A stretch of 64,000 nt of DNA, from NCBI GenBank assembly GCA_002069965.1, contig MWCI01000002.1:1-64000 (forward strand). Direction: 5' to 3'. Under the pieces are notes generated by a model. That model was not told the origin of the DNA, did no database searches, and saw nothing but the letters and a program-made list of their open reading frames with translations. A program made the translations under genes and the position numbers. Numbering within the stretch: position 1 is the first letter of the stretch; every line of letters begins with the position of its first letter. This document shows positions 16,699 to 25,475 of the stretch, in pieces. This DNA is from Spirochaetes bacterium ADurb.Bin218. Lineage in GTDB: Bacteria; Spirochaetota; UBA4802; UBA5550.

Positions 16699-19257
16699 AT
16701 GAAAAAGATACAGGAATTCAAGGTCGTTCCATATCTTCCAGATAAATTAAAACCTCTTCTTAAGATTGCAGAAAATTTATGGTGGGTATGGAATTTTGAG
16801 GCAATTGATTTATTCAGACGAATTGATGTAGATCTCTGGAGAGAGCTTGGGCATAATCCAATTAACTTCTTAGGCTCTCTTCCACAGAAGGCTCTTGATG
16901 CAGCAGCCGCATCAGAAAGCTTTATATCTCATATGAATAGGGTTGAGGCTGAACTGGATAGGCATCTTTCAAGAATAACATGGTATGAGCAGAATAAGGG
17001 TGATATAGAAAATTTTGTAACTGCATATTTTTCTGCAGAGTTTGGAATTCACGAGTGCATTCCCATTTATTCAGGGGGTCTTGGAATTTTAGCTGGAGAT
17101 CATCTCAAGTCAGCAAGTGAGCTTGGAGTTCCTCTCTATGGTATGGGCCTTCTATATAGGTTAGGCTATTTCCGCCAGTATCTTAATCTTGATGGCTGGC
17201 AGCAGGAGCGATATCCAGAAACTGATTTTTACAATATACCCATAAGCCTTGTAAAGGGCAGCGGTGGTGGTCCTGTGGTAATTGGAGTGGAATACCCGGG
17301 ACGAACTGTTTATGCTCAGATCTGGAAGGTTGTAGTTGGTAAGGTTACTCTCTTTTTGCTTGATACTAATATAGATAAAAATTCTCCAGAGGATCGGGCT
17401 ATTACAGATCAGCTTTATGGAGGAGACTCGGAGATGAGGGTCAAGCAGGAGATCATGCTTGGCATTGGAGGGGTGAGGGCCTTTAGAGCTCTTGGCATAA
17501 ATATAACAGTTTATCATATGAATGAGGGACATGCTGCATTTCTTGCAATTGAGAGAATTAGAAATGAGATGAAAGAACATGGAATGACCTTTGATGAGGC
17601 GCATACATTTGTAACTGCAACAAATATTTTTACAACCCATACCCCTGTGCCTGCAGGGAACGATAGATTTAGCCCTGCGCTTATAGATAAATATTTTTCT
17701 CATTTTTACAGTGAATTTGGAATAGACAGCAAGCGCTTTATGGCTCTTGGAAGGGAGAACCCTTTTGATGAAGAAGAGGACTTTTGCATGACTGTCCTTG
17801 CCATCAAAACAGCCTTTGCATGTAATGGTGTTTCTAAACTTCACGGTGATGTTTCAAGAAAAATGTGGAATAGAATCTGGCCCAAGCTCCCATCCCATGA
17901 GGTGCCAATTGGACATATAACAAATGGTGTGCAGACTCTATCATGGACATCAGATGAGATGATGAGGCTTTTTAATAGGTATTTAGGCCCAGGATGGATT
18001 GATAATCCTGCATCCCGTGATATATGGAAAGGAATTGATAATATTCCAGATTCTGAGTTGTGGAGATGCAGAGAAAGATTACGGGAGAGGTTAGTTAGCT
18101 TTGCAAGGAAAAGACTTCATGCTCAGCTTATTGCTCGAGGGGTTCCTCTTAAACAGGCTTCAGTTGCAAGTTCCGTTTTAGATCCAGAGGCTTTGACAAT
18201 TGGATTTGCAAGGAGATTTGCAACTTATAAAAGGGCAACCTTGCTATTTAAGAATTTAGATAGACTCATGTCTATATTACTTAACACAAAAAAACCTGTG
18301 CAGATTGTGTTCTCAGGTAAGGCTCATCCACGTGATACACAAGGTAAGGAATTTATAAAAGAGATTATACATGTCTCCAGAGATGAAAGACTCAGAAAAA
18401 AAATTGTCTTTCTGGAGGATTACGATATCAACACTGCACGCTACATGATTCAGGGTGTTGACCTCTGGCTTAACACTCCCATAAGGCCAAAAGAGGCCTC
18501 TGGAACAAGTGGTATGAAGGTGGTTGTCAATGGTGGCATTAATGTAAGTGTTCTTGATGGCTGGTGGGATGAGGCTTATAATTCAGCAAATGGATGGGCC
18601 ATAGGAAACGGAGAGGTTTATGAAGATCAGTCCTATCAGGATGAGGTAGAAAGCCTTGCTATTTATAATCTCCTTGAGGAAGAAATTATTCCATTGTTTT
18701 ATTCCAGAGGAGAGGATGGCCTTCCCTATGGCTGGCTTGGAAGAATAAGAGAATCAATGAAGACAATAATCCCTGAGTTCAACACAAATCGTATGGTAAA
18801 GGATTATGCTGAAAAGTATTATTTTACTGCTCATAAAAATTTTATTAACTATCTCAAGGATGATTTTCATATTTCCAGAGAGGTTAGTCATTGGAAGGAA
18901 AGAATTAAAAAGGTATGGTCAGATGCAAAAGTCATTGACATGAACATGGAGGCAAATCAGGAGGTGACTGTTGGAAAAACAATGAAAGTTACTGCAAAAA
19001 TCAATTTAGGCAGACTTGATCCAGCAGATGTCCTTGTTGAGCTTTACTTTGGCTCTGTTAATCAATATGGAGATATTTCCGATGGTGCATCTACACCTAT
19101 GTCTCCAGTCTCTTCAGAGGGAAATGGTATATGGACATATACAGGTCAGATGTTATGTTTACAGTCAGGACGTTTTGGATACAGTGTAAGGATTATTCCA
19201 TTTAATAAAAATGCACCAAGAAAGTTTGATCCTGAGCTTCCTATTACATGGGCATAG
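16699..19257 (+). CDS. glgP: Alpha-glucan (glycogen) phosphorylase, GT35, DUF3417 type
   Basis: It releases glucose-1-phosphate from glycogen or maltodextrin using PLP as cofactor. The N-terminus (LKPLLKIAENLWWVWNFEA) is the DUF3417 extension of the short, bacterial/archaeal GlgP type. The C-terminal half holds the PLP-lysine site in RPKEASGTSGMKVVVNGGIN, then SVLDGWWDEAY. Length (852 aa) fits. GGGAGTGAG upstream supports the ATG. It stands alone between a promoter and a terminator, with no other glycogen gene nearby. The last 100 residues are a beta-rich C-terminal extension that also occurs in this subfamily. Confidence 0.95.
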   Translation: MKKIQEFKVVPYLPDKLKPLLKIAENLWWVWNFEAIDLFRRIDVDLWRELGHNPINFLGSLPQKALDAAAASESFISHMNRVEAELDRHLSRITWYEQNKGDIENFVTAYFSAEFGIHECIPIYSGGLGILAGDHLKSASELGVPLYGMGLLYRLGYFRQYLNLDGWQQERYPETDFYNIPISLVKGSGGGPVVIGVEYPGRTVYAQIWKVVVGKVTLFLLDTNIDKNSPEDRAITDQLYGGDSEMRVKQEIMLGIGGVRAFRALGINITVYHMNEGHAAFLAIERIRNEMKEHGMTFDEAHTFVTATNIFTTHTPVPAGNDRFSPALIDKYFSHFYSEFGIDSKRFMALGRENPFDEEEDFCMTVLAIKTAFACNGVSKLHGDVSRKMWNRIWPKLPSHEVPIGHITNGVQTLSWTSDEMMRLFNRYLGPGWIDNPASRDIWKGIDNIPDSELWRCRERLRERLVSFARKRLHAQLIARGVPLKQASVASSVLDPEALTIGFARRFATYKRATLLFKNLDRLMSILLNTKKPVQIVFSGKAHPRDTQGKEFIKEIIHVSRDERLRKKIVFLEDYDINTARYMIQGVDLWLNTPIRPKEASGTSGMKVVVNGGINVSVLDGWWDEAYNSANGWAIGNGEVYEDQSYQDEVESLAIYNLLEEEIIPLFYSRGEDGLPYGWLGRIRESMKTIIPEFNTNRMVKDYAEKYYFTAHKNFINYLKDDFHISREVSHWKERIKKVWSDAKVIDMNMEANQEVTVGKTMKVTAKINLGRLDPADVLVELYFGSVNQYGDISDGASTPMSPVSSEGNGIWTYTGQMLCLQSGRFGYSVRIIPFNKNAPRKFDPELPITWA

Positions 19258-19326
19258 AGATTTAAAATTGGGAAAAAAATACAGTAATTACTCCTAAATA
19301 TAATTTTTGGTGTAAAATTAAAAAAA

Positions 19327-19375
19327 TATTATCCCGAAGCCTTCTGCGGCGGGGATAATAGAGTATTTTTATTTT
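19327..19375 (+). terminator. Rho-independent terminator after glgP
   Basis: A perfect 9-bp stem, TATTATCCC / GGGATAATA (19327-19335 / 19352-19360), encloses a loop with its own GCC/GGC pairing and is followed by a T-rich run. Confidence 0.7.
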
Positions 19376-19473
19376 AAAAAAAGTTAAGGAATAAATACTG
19401 AAAAAAAATATTTAAATATGTTTGACTTATTTTAAAAAGATTTTATAAATGTTTTTACATTCTTGCCATAAGT

Positions 19474-19504
19474 AACGACAGTTAAGCTGTCGTTTCTTCT
19501 TTTT
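19474..19504 (+). terminator. Second hairpin with T-rich tail
   Basis: The arms AACGACAG and CTGTCGTT (19474-19481 / 19487-19494) form a perfect 8-bp stem with loop TTAAG. TTCTTCTTTTT follows. It is either a back-up terminator for glgP or the end of an untranslated transcript. Confidence 0.55.
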
Positions 19505-19582
19505 GACTCTATAGATATGACTGTTGTTGAATTATAGTTATTTTTAAATTAAAGGGATTGACTTTATTTCTCAGGGTGAATT

Positions 19583-19717
19583 ATGGATCAGAGCTATATA
19601 GAAAAAGAGGATTGCACAAGGAAGTGTGTTGATAAAATCAGAGATTCCCTTCAAAAAAAGAAACTAAGTGAGGGGGACAAAAAAGAAGAAATAGATTTTC
19701 TCCTGAAAAGGTTGTAA
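19583..19717 (+). CDS. Small hypothetical protein (44 aa) with CxxxC
   Basis: The ORF starts with ATG 19583 after AGGGTGA at good spacing. The product begins MDQSYIEKEDCTRKCVDKIR and ends in a charged helix (EEIDFLLKRL). It is short, hydrophilic and helical, with Cys11 and Cys15. It lies convergent to the AAA ATPase gene, 7 bases away. No family was recognised. The ribosome-binding site and charged composition support a real gene. Confidence 0.45.
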   Translation: MDQSYIEKEDCTRKCVDKIRDSLQKKKLSEGDKKEEIDFLLKRL

Positions 19718-19724
19718 TTGTAAA

Positions 19725-20984
19725 CTACTCTTTTTCCTGTTTCTTTTGAGAATTTTTCCACATCTGAAGTGATTGGCGATAGTAATCAAAAGGCGGTGGT
19801 GTTAATTCCATATCCCCAACAAGAACCTTTCTAACCCATCGCCTTTCTGTCTGTTCACATATATCTTTTATATTTCTTCCTGTAAGCCCAGAAGATCTTA
19901 TTCCAAGGTGATTACATTCTTCGTCTGAGAGATGTTTTGCATAGTTAGAAAATATTGATGACCGCTCTTTTTCATCCGGGTAAGGGAATTGAATTATCTG
20001 ATCGAATCTGCTTATAAGTGCTCTGTCTAAGTCCTCCATCCGGTTTGTTGCACCTATAACAATGGTTTTTTCTATGCTGTTAATTCCATCAAGCTTTCTA
20101 AGTAAAACTGACAGAATTCTTCTGGTAGCCTCAAACATATTGTTGTCCCTTGATCCAGCAAGAGAATCTATCTCATCTAAAAATATTATTGCACCACCAA
20201 GCATCTCGCAGAGATCAAATATCTCTGACATATTCTTTGATGATTCGCCATACCATTTTGACATTATAGACTCAACAGGAACATAAACCAGAGGAACATT
20301 GCTTTCATGGGCTATGATCTTTGCAGCTGTTGTCTTACCAACTCCAGGAGGCCCTTCAAATAGCACAGCCTTTGGCAGATTATTTTCATAGGTCTTACGG
20401 GTCAGGTGAGCTATTGATTTATATATCTCTGGATTTTTAAGTGGTAAAATTATGGACTCCTTAATTTTTCTTTTAACCTCATTGTATCCTGCGATGTAGT
20501 TCCAGTCAGGAGTATTGAGGCTTTCAAGTATGGAAGCTCCAAGCTCAAGGAGTCTTTTATCTGGATTGAATGATGAGTCTTTATGGAGGCATTTAAAAAT
20601 TCCTGTTACGGAATTTATTTCTTCCATTGTTAGATCACCCTTTTTGGAAAATTCAACAAAGGGGTTTATTAGAGAAAAAAAATCCACCTTAAAATTGTCA
20701 GTTATATTTTCTGTCTTGAATATATTGCGGTTGAGGCTCTGGAAAGAGTAATGCCCCTTTTCAAAGGAAATTATTCTAAAATTTTCAATATGCCGCTTAA
20801 GAAGTTCCAATGAGTCAAAGAGCATGTAATCTGTAAGAGGGGGAATTGAAAATTTTATTTTTGTGCAGGCCTTTAAAAATTCGATGGAGAGATTAAAAGA
20901 GCTATTTGATCTTTCTATAAATTTATTAATCTCTGATTCTACTATTTCTTTCATCCTCTCAAAGGGGATTAAATTTTCTTCCAT
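19725..20984 (-). CDS. AAA-family ATPase (classic AAA, spastin/VPS4-like core)
   Basis: Residues 1-140 are helical and of unknown fold. The AAA core follows: Walker A FEGPPGVGKTTAAKII, Walker B AIIFLDEIDSLAGSRDN, sensor 1 IVIGATNRMEDLDRAL and an arginine-finger region ISRFDQIIQFP, all intact. No protease, nuclease or membrane segment is attached, so it is probably a remodelling ATPase for an unknown partner. ATG 20984 is chosen because AAGGA lies 6 bases before it; the TTG at 21002 lacks such a site. The lipoprotein gene just upstream (stop at 21006) is probably in the same transcript and may be functionally linked. Confidence 0.88.
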   Translation of the reverse strand: MEENLIPFERMKEIVESEINKFIERSNSSFNLSIEFLKACTKIKFSIPPLTDYMLFDSLELLKRHIENFRIISFEKGHYSFQSLNRNIFKTENITDNFKVDFFSLINPFVEFSKKGDLTMEEINSVTGIFKCLHKDSSFNPDKRLLELGASILESLNTPDWNYIAGYNEVKRKIKESIILPLKNPEIYKSIAHLTRKTYENNLPKAVLFEGPPGVGKTTAAKIIAHESNVPLVYVPVESIMSKWYGESSKNMSEIFDLCEMLGGAIIFLDEIDSLAGSRDNNMFEATRRILSVLLRKLDGINSIEKTIVIGATNRMEDLDRALISRFDQIIQFPYPDEKERSSIFSNYAKHLSDEECNHLGIRSSGLTGRNIKDICEQTERRWVRKVLVGDMELTPPPFDYYRQSLQMWKNSQKKQEKE

Positions 20985-21005
20985 GATTTTTCCTTGAAAC
21001 AAAAA

Positions 21006-21617
21006 TTAAAATATAAACTTTAATCTTAAGAGTTTGCGGTCTTTTTCTCTAATCTGAGTAAAATCCTCATTCCAGTCAAAGGATATTATGACAAGGTAAA
21101 TAAAGTTCTCTTTGAGTTTTGTAATCTCTATTTGTTTATTCCCTGAGTCATAATCTATTAAAAAAGAGATCTCTCTTGTGCATATAGTATAATTTTCAAT
21201 TTTCTCTGTAGTGTTAAAGCTATGATCAGAATCATCTGTATAATACCAGACCTGTGGGGTTTCTGTAGATATATAAAGCGCCTTTGACTTGTTGAATGGT
21301 TCTTCGTCAATTGCTGTCTTTTTAAATCCCCTTAAGGAGTTCACCTGGTGTCCGCTTAGTGCATTGTTAAATGTCTCTGATGAAAGAGAGGCATTTAGCA
21401 TAATACTGCCAGGTTTAGAAAATCTCACCACAATGGAAAAGGGCATTTTCCTCAATTCAACTGTGGACTCTGAAACAGGAAGAAGAAGCCCTTCTTGCTT
21501 AATAAAAATTTCGGGAACAGGAGAAACAGTATTTTTTGTATCAACATCTGTGCTGCTACAGGATATCAGTAAAAATAGATGAATAAAAATATATAAAATC
21601 CAACAAAATCTTTTCAT
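21006..21617 (-). CDS. Lipoprotein of unknown function
   Basis: The signal peptide ends in a lipobox (FLLISCSST), giving Cys20 as the lipidated residue. The rest is beta-rich, with no recognised domain: IFIKQEGLLLPVSESTVELR, then KMPFSIVVRFSKPGSIM, then CTREISFLIDYDSGNKQIEI. The rhythm is that of a periplasmic beta-sandwich. It is first of a pair with the AAA ATPase; only a few bases separate them. Confidence 0.75.
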   Translation of the reverse strand: MKRFCWILYIFIHLFLLISCSSTDVDTKNTVSPVPEIFIKQEGLLLPVSESTVELRKMPFSIVVRFSKPGSIMLNASLSSETFNNALSGHQVNSLRGFKKTAIDEEPFNKSKALYISTETPQVWYYTDDSDHSFNTTEKIENYTICTREISFLIDYDSGNKQIEITKLKENFIYLVIISFDWNEDFTQIREKDRKLLRLKFIF

Positions 21618-21706
21618 TTTAGAGTTTCCCGTTATGTTGCAATTTTAAATTAGTCTATATAAAGCAGAAGAGTTATTATTTTTATTATCATGTCTAATAT
21701 TTTGTG

Positions 21707-22240
21707 TCATCTTCTTTTTATATGTTTCACGGAAAAAATAATTAATTTTTTTACTAAAAGATATATAGTCATAAAAAACACTATCCCCGCAAGACAATAA
21801 ATAATTGATTCATAGCTTAATGAGATTGATGCTGTGAAGTCCTTCCATGTTTCTTTTGCTATTGTTATATCTATATTCTTTATGAATGTCAGAAGTTTAT
21901 TGATGCCTGATGAGTTATGCAGGCTGTTATATGCCTGATTGAGATAGTCAAATCTCTCAAGATTCTCCTCCATGAGCTTACCAGAAGATATAAATTCCTT
22001 TACCCCTGAGTTCAGGTGAAGACTTATATATTCATTAAGGCTTTTGCCGCTTTCCTCTGCTGCCAGCTTATATTTTTTTATAATAAGTCCCAGTTCCTCA
22101 AGATGGCCTCCTAACCTTTGAGTGTATTGAACCATAAAGGAGGGAAGCTGCATAAATACGAGTCCACCTGCAAAAGCAATGACTCTATCCAGAAAAGCCT
22201 CAATAAATCTGGCAGGAGCAATTAGAATCTTTTTTATCAT
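21707..22240 (-). CDS. DUF2937-family membrane protein
   Basis: The N-terminal pattern [22 protein letters not shown], followed by [16 protein letters not shown], matches DUF2937, whose usual members read LPxFxxQYxQRLGGxLDEL. One N-terminal and one C-terminal membrane helix ([18 protein letters not shown]) are seen, with a periplasmic or cytoplasmic helical middle. Its function is unknown. The start overlaps the queF stop by 4 bases, so the pair is cotranscribed. Confidence 0.7.
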   Translation of the reverse strand: MIKKILIAPARFIEAFLDRVIAFAGGLVFMQLPSFMVQYTQRLGGHLEELGLIIKKYKLAAEESGKSLNEYISLHLNSGVKEFISSGKLMEENLERFDYLNQAYNSLHNSSGINKLLTFIKNIDITIAKETWKDFTASISLSYESIIYCLAGIVFFMTIYLLVKKLIIFSVKHIKRR

Positions 22241-22647
22241 GGAACTATCCTGTTTTTATTAACGGTTTCTGAATCCATAATACATGTGGCAAGTATGCCA
22301 CCTCTTATATTATAAATAGTTTTTACAGAGAGGAATTCTGGATTTAATAGATTGTGCAGATCTCTGTATATTCTATCAGTTGCCTGTTCCTGATATATGC
22401 CAACATTTCTAAAGGACATAAAATAGTATTTCAATGACTTAAGCTCTACAATTTTTTTATTTGGGATATAGTCTATTTCAACATGAGCAATATCAGGAAG
22501 ACCTGAGAATGGGCATACAGCACTGAACTCGTCAGTTTCGTATTTTATTTTTTGTGGCAATCCTTCATATTCAATGGCTTCAAGAAAATCAGTCCTTATG
22601 GATGATTCATCTTCAAATTCAAAAATTCGCCCTTCAGCAACTGGCAT
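22237..22647 (-). CDS. queF: NADPH-dependent 7-cyano-7-deazaguanine (preQ0) reductase
   Basis: QueF reduces preQ0 to preQ1 in queuosine synthesis. The short (unimodular) form is recognised by [20 protein letters not shown], with the catalytic Cys that forms the thioimide. [20 protein letters not shown] carries the substrate-binding Glu, Ser and Phe pattern. The longer reading frame begins at 22737, but AAGAGG lies correctly before the ATG at 22647 ([11 protein letters not shown]), which is the normal family start. A QueD-type gene sits 5.7 kb away at 27934. Confidence 0.9.
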   Translation of the reverse strand: MPVAEGRIFEFEDESSIRTDFLEAIEYEGLPQKIKYETDEFSAVCPFSGLPDIAHVEIDYIPNKKIVELKSLKYYFMSFRNVGIYQEQATDRIYRDLHNLLNPEFLSVKTIYNIRGGILATCIMDSETVNKNRIVP

Positions 22648-22765
22648 AAAAACCTCTTTAATATTTTTTGTAGATTTAATTACTTGCAAATATTTATTGC
22701 CTTTGTTGATAGTAATTAAGTAGCAAGAAATAGTCAAGTAAATTCAATTTTACAGAGGATAGCCT

Positions 22766-24097
22766 ATGGAACTTGTCAGGGAAGAATTAAAAAAGATTAG
22801 CCATTTTCTTGTAATACTTGCTGGGCTTTACATCGTAAATTTTATTTTTAATATGATGTATGATTGGGGTGGAGTTTCTGTAATTGTCCGGGTGTATATA
22901 ATGGTTCTTTCTTGCTATGTTGTATATAATTTTTCCCAGATAGATGTGGAGCATGAAAAAGAGCTATATCGAGAACAATATGGGACATTGGGAGTAATCT
23001 ATCTTTTTATCCTGGTGAGATTTTTCCCTTTCTTTTTTATTTATATAATGACTTTGATTTTTGCTTTAATTAATTATGCAGGTTCAACAGATTGGCCCTA
23101 TGATACATTGCTTAGATTGCTTGATGGAAGATACTCCAATACAGTCATATATGCTCTTTTTCTTTTTATAATCTTAAGGCTTAAAATACCCCCTGGGATC
23201 TCAATTCCACTTTTTCTTTCTGTTTCCATGCTATATTTTTATACAGATAAGCTTTTGTATAATATATTCGATCCTGGTTTTGGCATATCTGTCATAAAGA
23301 CAGCTAAGTTTATGGTCTTTTTTTGTATACTTATATATGGTTATTCTAAAAACAGGTTACGAACAATTCATGCACTAATGGCTGGCATGATCTCAGGTCT
23401 TGTATCTTTTACTTTTATAGTAGGTATTTTTTTCTCAGTATTTTATTTTAGTGATAAATCTACCAAAAGCTATTCCTTTTCAGCACGGACACTGCTTAAA
23501 TATGGCTTTAGCTCTATCTTTACGGATTATGAGACTTCAGTAAAAAACCACAAGTTTTACAGTGATATTTCTGATCTTATAGTTTTTTCAAAAAAGTTTG
23601 GCTATGAGATAAATATGCCAGATAATCTCTGGATTGATTTTATTTTATATGGCAAAGGGACCTACAGCGAGGATGTTGTTTCTTATCTGTTGGACAGGAA
23701 GATTTTTTTAGACTTTAATCTTGTGGCAGATGTAGTTAGAGGTTTTTCAGAGGAGTCGCCAGAGATTTTATTAAATAGTAAAAAGTTCAAAAGTTATTTT
23801 TCTAATTATTATGATATCCATGAAAACGATTTTTATAGCTTATATAAAAATGGGAATATCCATCTTAAGAAATTCATAATAGATTCACTGGCATACATAA
23901 AAGATTATAGGTCGTTGATATTTCTCATAGACAAGTTAACAGATGTTAATGTAGCATTGGCAGAAAGAGCCTATGACTCTCTTAAAAAAATTACAGGTTA
24001 TAATCCTGCCAGAGAATATGGGAAGCCTTATTATGATGTAGATGTTATAGAAAGCTTTAGATCTTATGCCTCAAAGATTAAGTCTAAAGGCTTTTAG
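22766..24097 (+). CDS. Polytopic membrane protein with C-terminal HEAT-like repeat
   Basis: Residues 10-230 hold about six or seven hydrophobic helices (for example FLVILAGLYIVNFIFNMMY and FFPFFFIYIMTLIFALINY). The soluble C-terminal 210 residues end in a HEAT-like unit (LIFLIDKLTDVNVALAERAY, then DSLKKITGYNPAREYG) of the kind found in PBS/HEAT-repeat proteins. This suggests a membrane-bound scaffold. No family or substrate was recognised. ATG 22766 has AGAGGA upstream. The 3' end overlaps nth on the other strand by 14 bases. Confidence 0.7.
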   Translation: MELVREELKKISHFLVILAGLYIVNFIFNMMYDWGGVSVIVRVYIMVLSCYVVYNFSQIDVEHEKELYREQYGTLGVIYLFILVRFFPFFFIYIMTLIFALINYAGSTDWPYDTLLRLLDGRYSNTVIYALFLFIILRLKIPPGISIPLFLSVSMLYFYTDKLLYNIFDPGFGISVIKTAKFMVFFCILIYGYSKNRLRTIHALMAGMISGLVSFTFIVGIFFSVFYFSDKSTKSYSFSARTLLKYGFSSIFTDYETSVKNHKFYSDISDLIVFSKKFGYEINMPDNLWIDFILYGKGTYSEDVVSYLLDRKIFLDFNLVADVVRGFSEESPEILLNSKKFKSYFSNYYDIHENDFYSLYKNGNIHLKKFIIDSLAYIKDYRSLIFLIDKLTDVNVALAERAYDSLKKITGYNPAREYGKPYYDVDVIESFRSYASKIKSKGF

Positions 24098-24722
24098 AGT
24101 AAGAGCAAAGAGAAGAGACAGGGCATTGCTCGCAAAGAGGCTCCCTTGCTTTGCATAGCACCCTGCCGTGTTTTATAAATAGGAGATGAGTTTTTAGCCA
24201 TTTATCTTTGGGAATTATCTTTTGTAGATCAGACTCTATATGATCTGGTTTTGTATGTTCTGTAAGTCCAAGCCTCTGGGAAATTCTTGACACATGTGTA
24301 TCAACTGCAATTGCAGGGATACCAAAACCAATGGAGAGAATAACATTTGCAGATTTGCGTCCAACTCCAGGTAGCTTTATCAAATCCTCTTCTTTTTCTG
24401 GCAGGAGACAATTATATTTATTCACCACCTCTCTGGCTAAATGAACAATATTTTTTGCCTTTGTGTGATAAAAACCTGTGCTTTTGATAATTTTTTCTAT
24501 GTCAGATATTGAGGCACTGGCAAGTGTTTTAAAGTCAGGAAATTTGCTAAATAGCTCAGGTGTTACAGAATTTACCTGTTTATCAGTGGTTTGAGCAGAA
24601 AGCACCACGGCTATTGATAACTGGTATAGGTTTTCAAAGTGCAGATCTGGGGAAACTTTCCCATAAAACTTTTCTAATTTTGCTAAAATTGAAAGAGCCT
24701 TTTTATCTTTGTTCATTGGCAA
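24084..24722 (-). CDS. nth: Endonuclease III (DNA glycosylase/AP lyase)
   Basis: It removes oxidised pyrimidines and nicks the abasic site. The helix-hairpin-helix with the catalytic Lys is LIKLPGVGRKSANVILSIGF, the catalytic Asp is in IAVDTHVSRISQRLGL, and the 4Fe-4S cysteines are CKAREPLCEQCPVSSLC (Cx6Cx2Cx5C). Length (212 aa) is standard. The start overlaps the end of rdgB by 20 bases; both protect against damaged bases or nucleotides, so the pairing makes sense. Confidence 0.95.
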   Translation of the reverse strand: MPMNKDKKALSILAKLEKFYGKVSPDLHFENLYQLSIAVVLSAQTTDKQVNSVTPELFSKFPDFKTLASASISDIEKIIKSTGFYHTKAKNIVHLAREVVNKYNCLLPEKEEDLIKLPGVGRKSANVILSIGFGIPAIAVDTHVSRISQRLGLTEHTKPDHIESDLQKIIPKDKWLKTHLLFIKHGRVLCKAREPLCEQCPVSSLCSYSKSL

Positions 24723-25308
24723 TTACCCTGAGTATTTCAAGAGCCCTATCAAGAGCCTTACCTCTGTGACTTATCTGATTTTTTTCTTTCATGGTTATCT
24801 CTGCCATTGTCTTATTAAATTGTGGCAGAAAAAATATAGGATCATATCCAAAACCATATTCTCCCGATGGTTCACGGGCAATTGAGCCTTCGCATGTTCC
24901 TTCTACTGTAAAATCTCTTCCATCTGGCAGGGCTATCGCTATGGAGCATACAAATCTGGCTCTTCTCTCATCATCTGGCACTTCCAATAGTTTTTTTAAA
25001 ATAAGCATATTCCTATCATTGTCTGTTGCATCTTTGCCGCCGTATCTTGCAGAAAGGACACCTGGCTCTCCATTAAGTGCATCTATAACAAGACCAGAAT
25101 CATCAGCAAGGGCAGGTAGCTTTGTTAAATCCCTTATAGTCTTTGCTTTTTTAAGAGCGTTGCCAGAGAAGGTATCAGCATCTTCAATAATTTCTGGAAT
25201 ATCAATAAGCTCATGAGCTGGAATTATTTCAAGGTTCTCAACAGAGGAGAATTTTTCTTTAATCTCTGCTATTTTGTTTTTGTTAGATGTGGCAATTACA
25301 AGCTTCAT
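24703..25308 (-). CDS. rdgB: XTP/dITP diphosphatase (HAM1 family)
   Basis: It hydrolyses non-canonical purine nucleotides. Motifs are IATSNKNKIAEIKEKF at the N-terminus, PALADDSGLVIDALNGEPGV with the catalytic acid pair, EYGFGYDPIFFLPQ and ISHRGKALDRAL near the end. All are intact. Length (201 aa) is normal. It is first gene of the rdgB-nth pair. Confidence 0.95.
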   Translation of the reverse strand: MKLVIATSNKNKIAEIKEKFSSVENLEIIPAHELIDIPEIIEDADTFSGNALKKAKTIRDLTKLPALADDSGLVIDALNGEPGVLSARYGGKDATDNDRNMLILKKLLEVPDDERRARFVCSIAIALPDGRDFTVEGTCEGSIAREPSGEYGFGYDPIFFLPQFNKTMAEITMKEKNQISHRGKALDRALEILRVIANEQR

Positions 25309-25475
25309 TTTACCTCTTTAGTGAAAGTATTTGCTTTGTTATTCTCGATGCTGATAGTTTTTTTGAGATAATATTTTTGAAAATAACATTTTATTTTATG
25401 TTGAATTTTTTTTAAAAACTATTAACTTATTAAATATAGATGTTACAAATTTAATATAAATATTATTGTAAAGTT

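Noticed and set aside
17161-17844. Minus-strand ORF of 227 aa
   Set aside because: It is antisense to the well-supported glgP and reads as low-quality protein.
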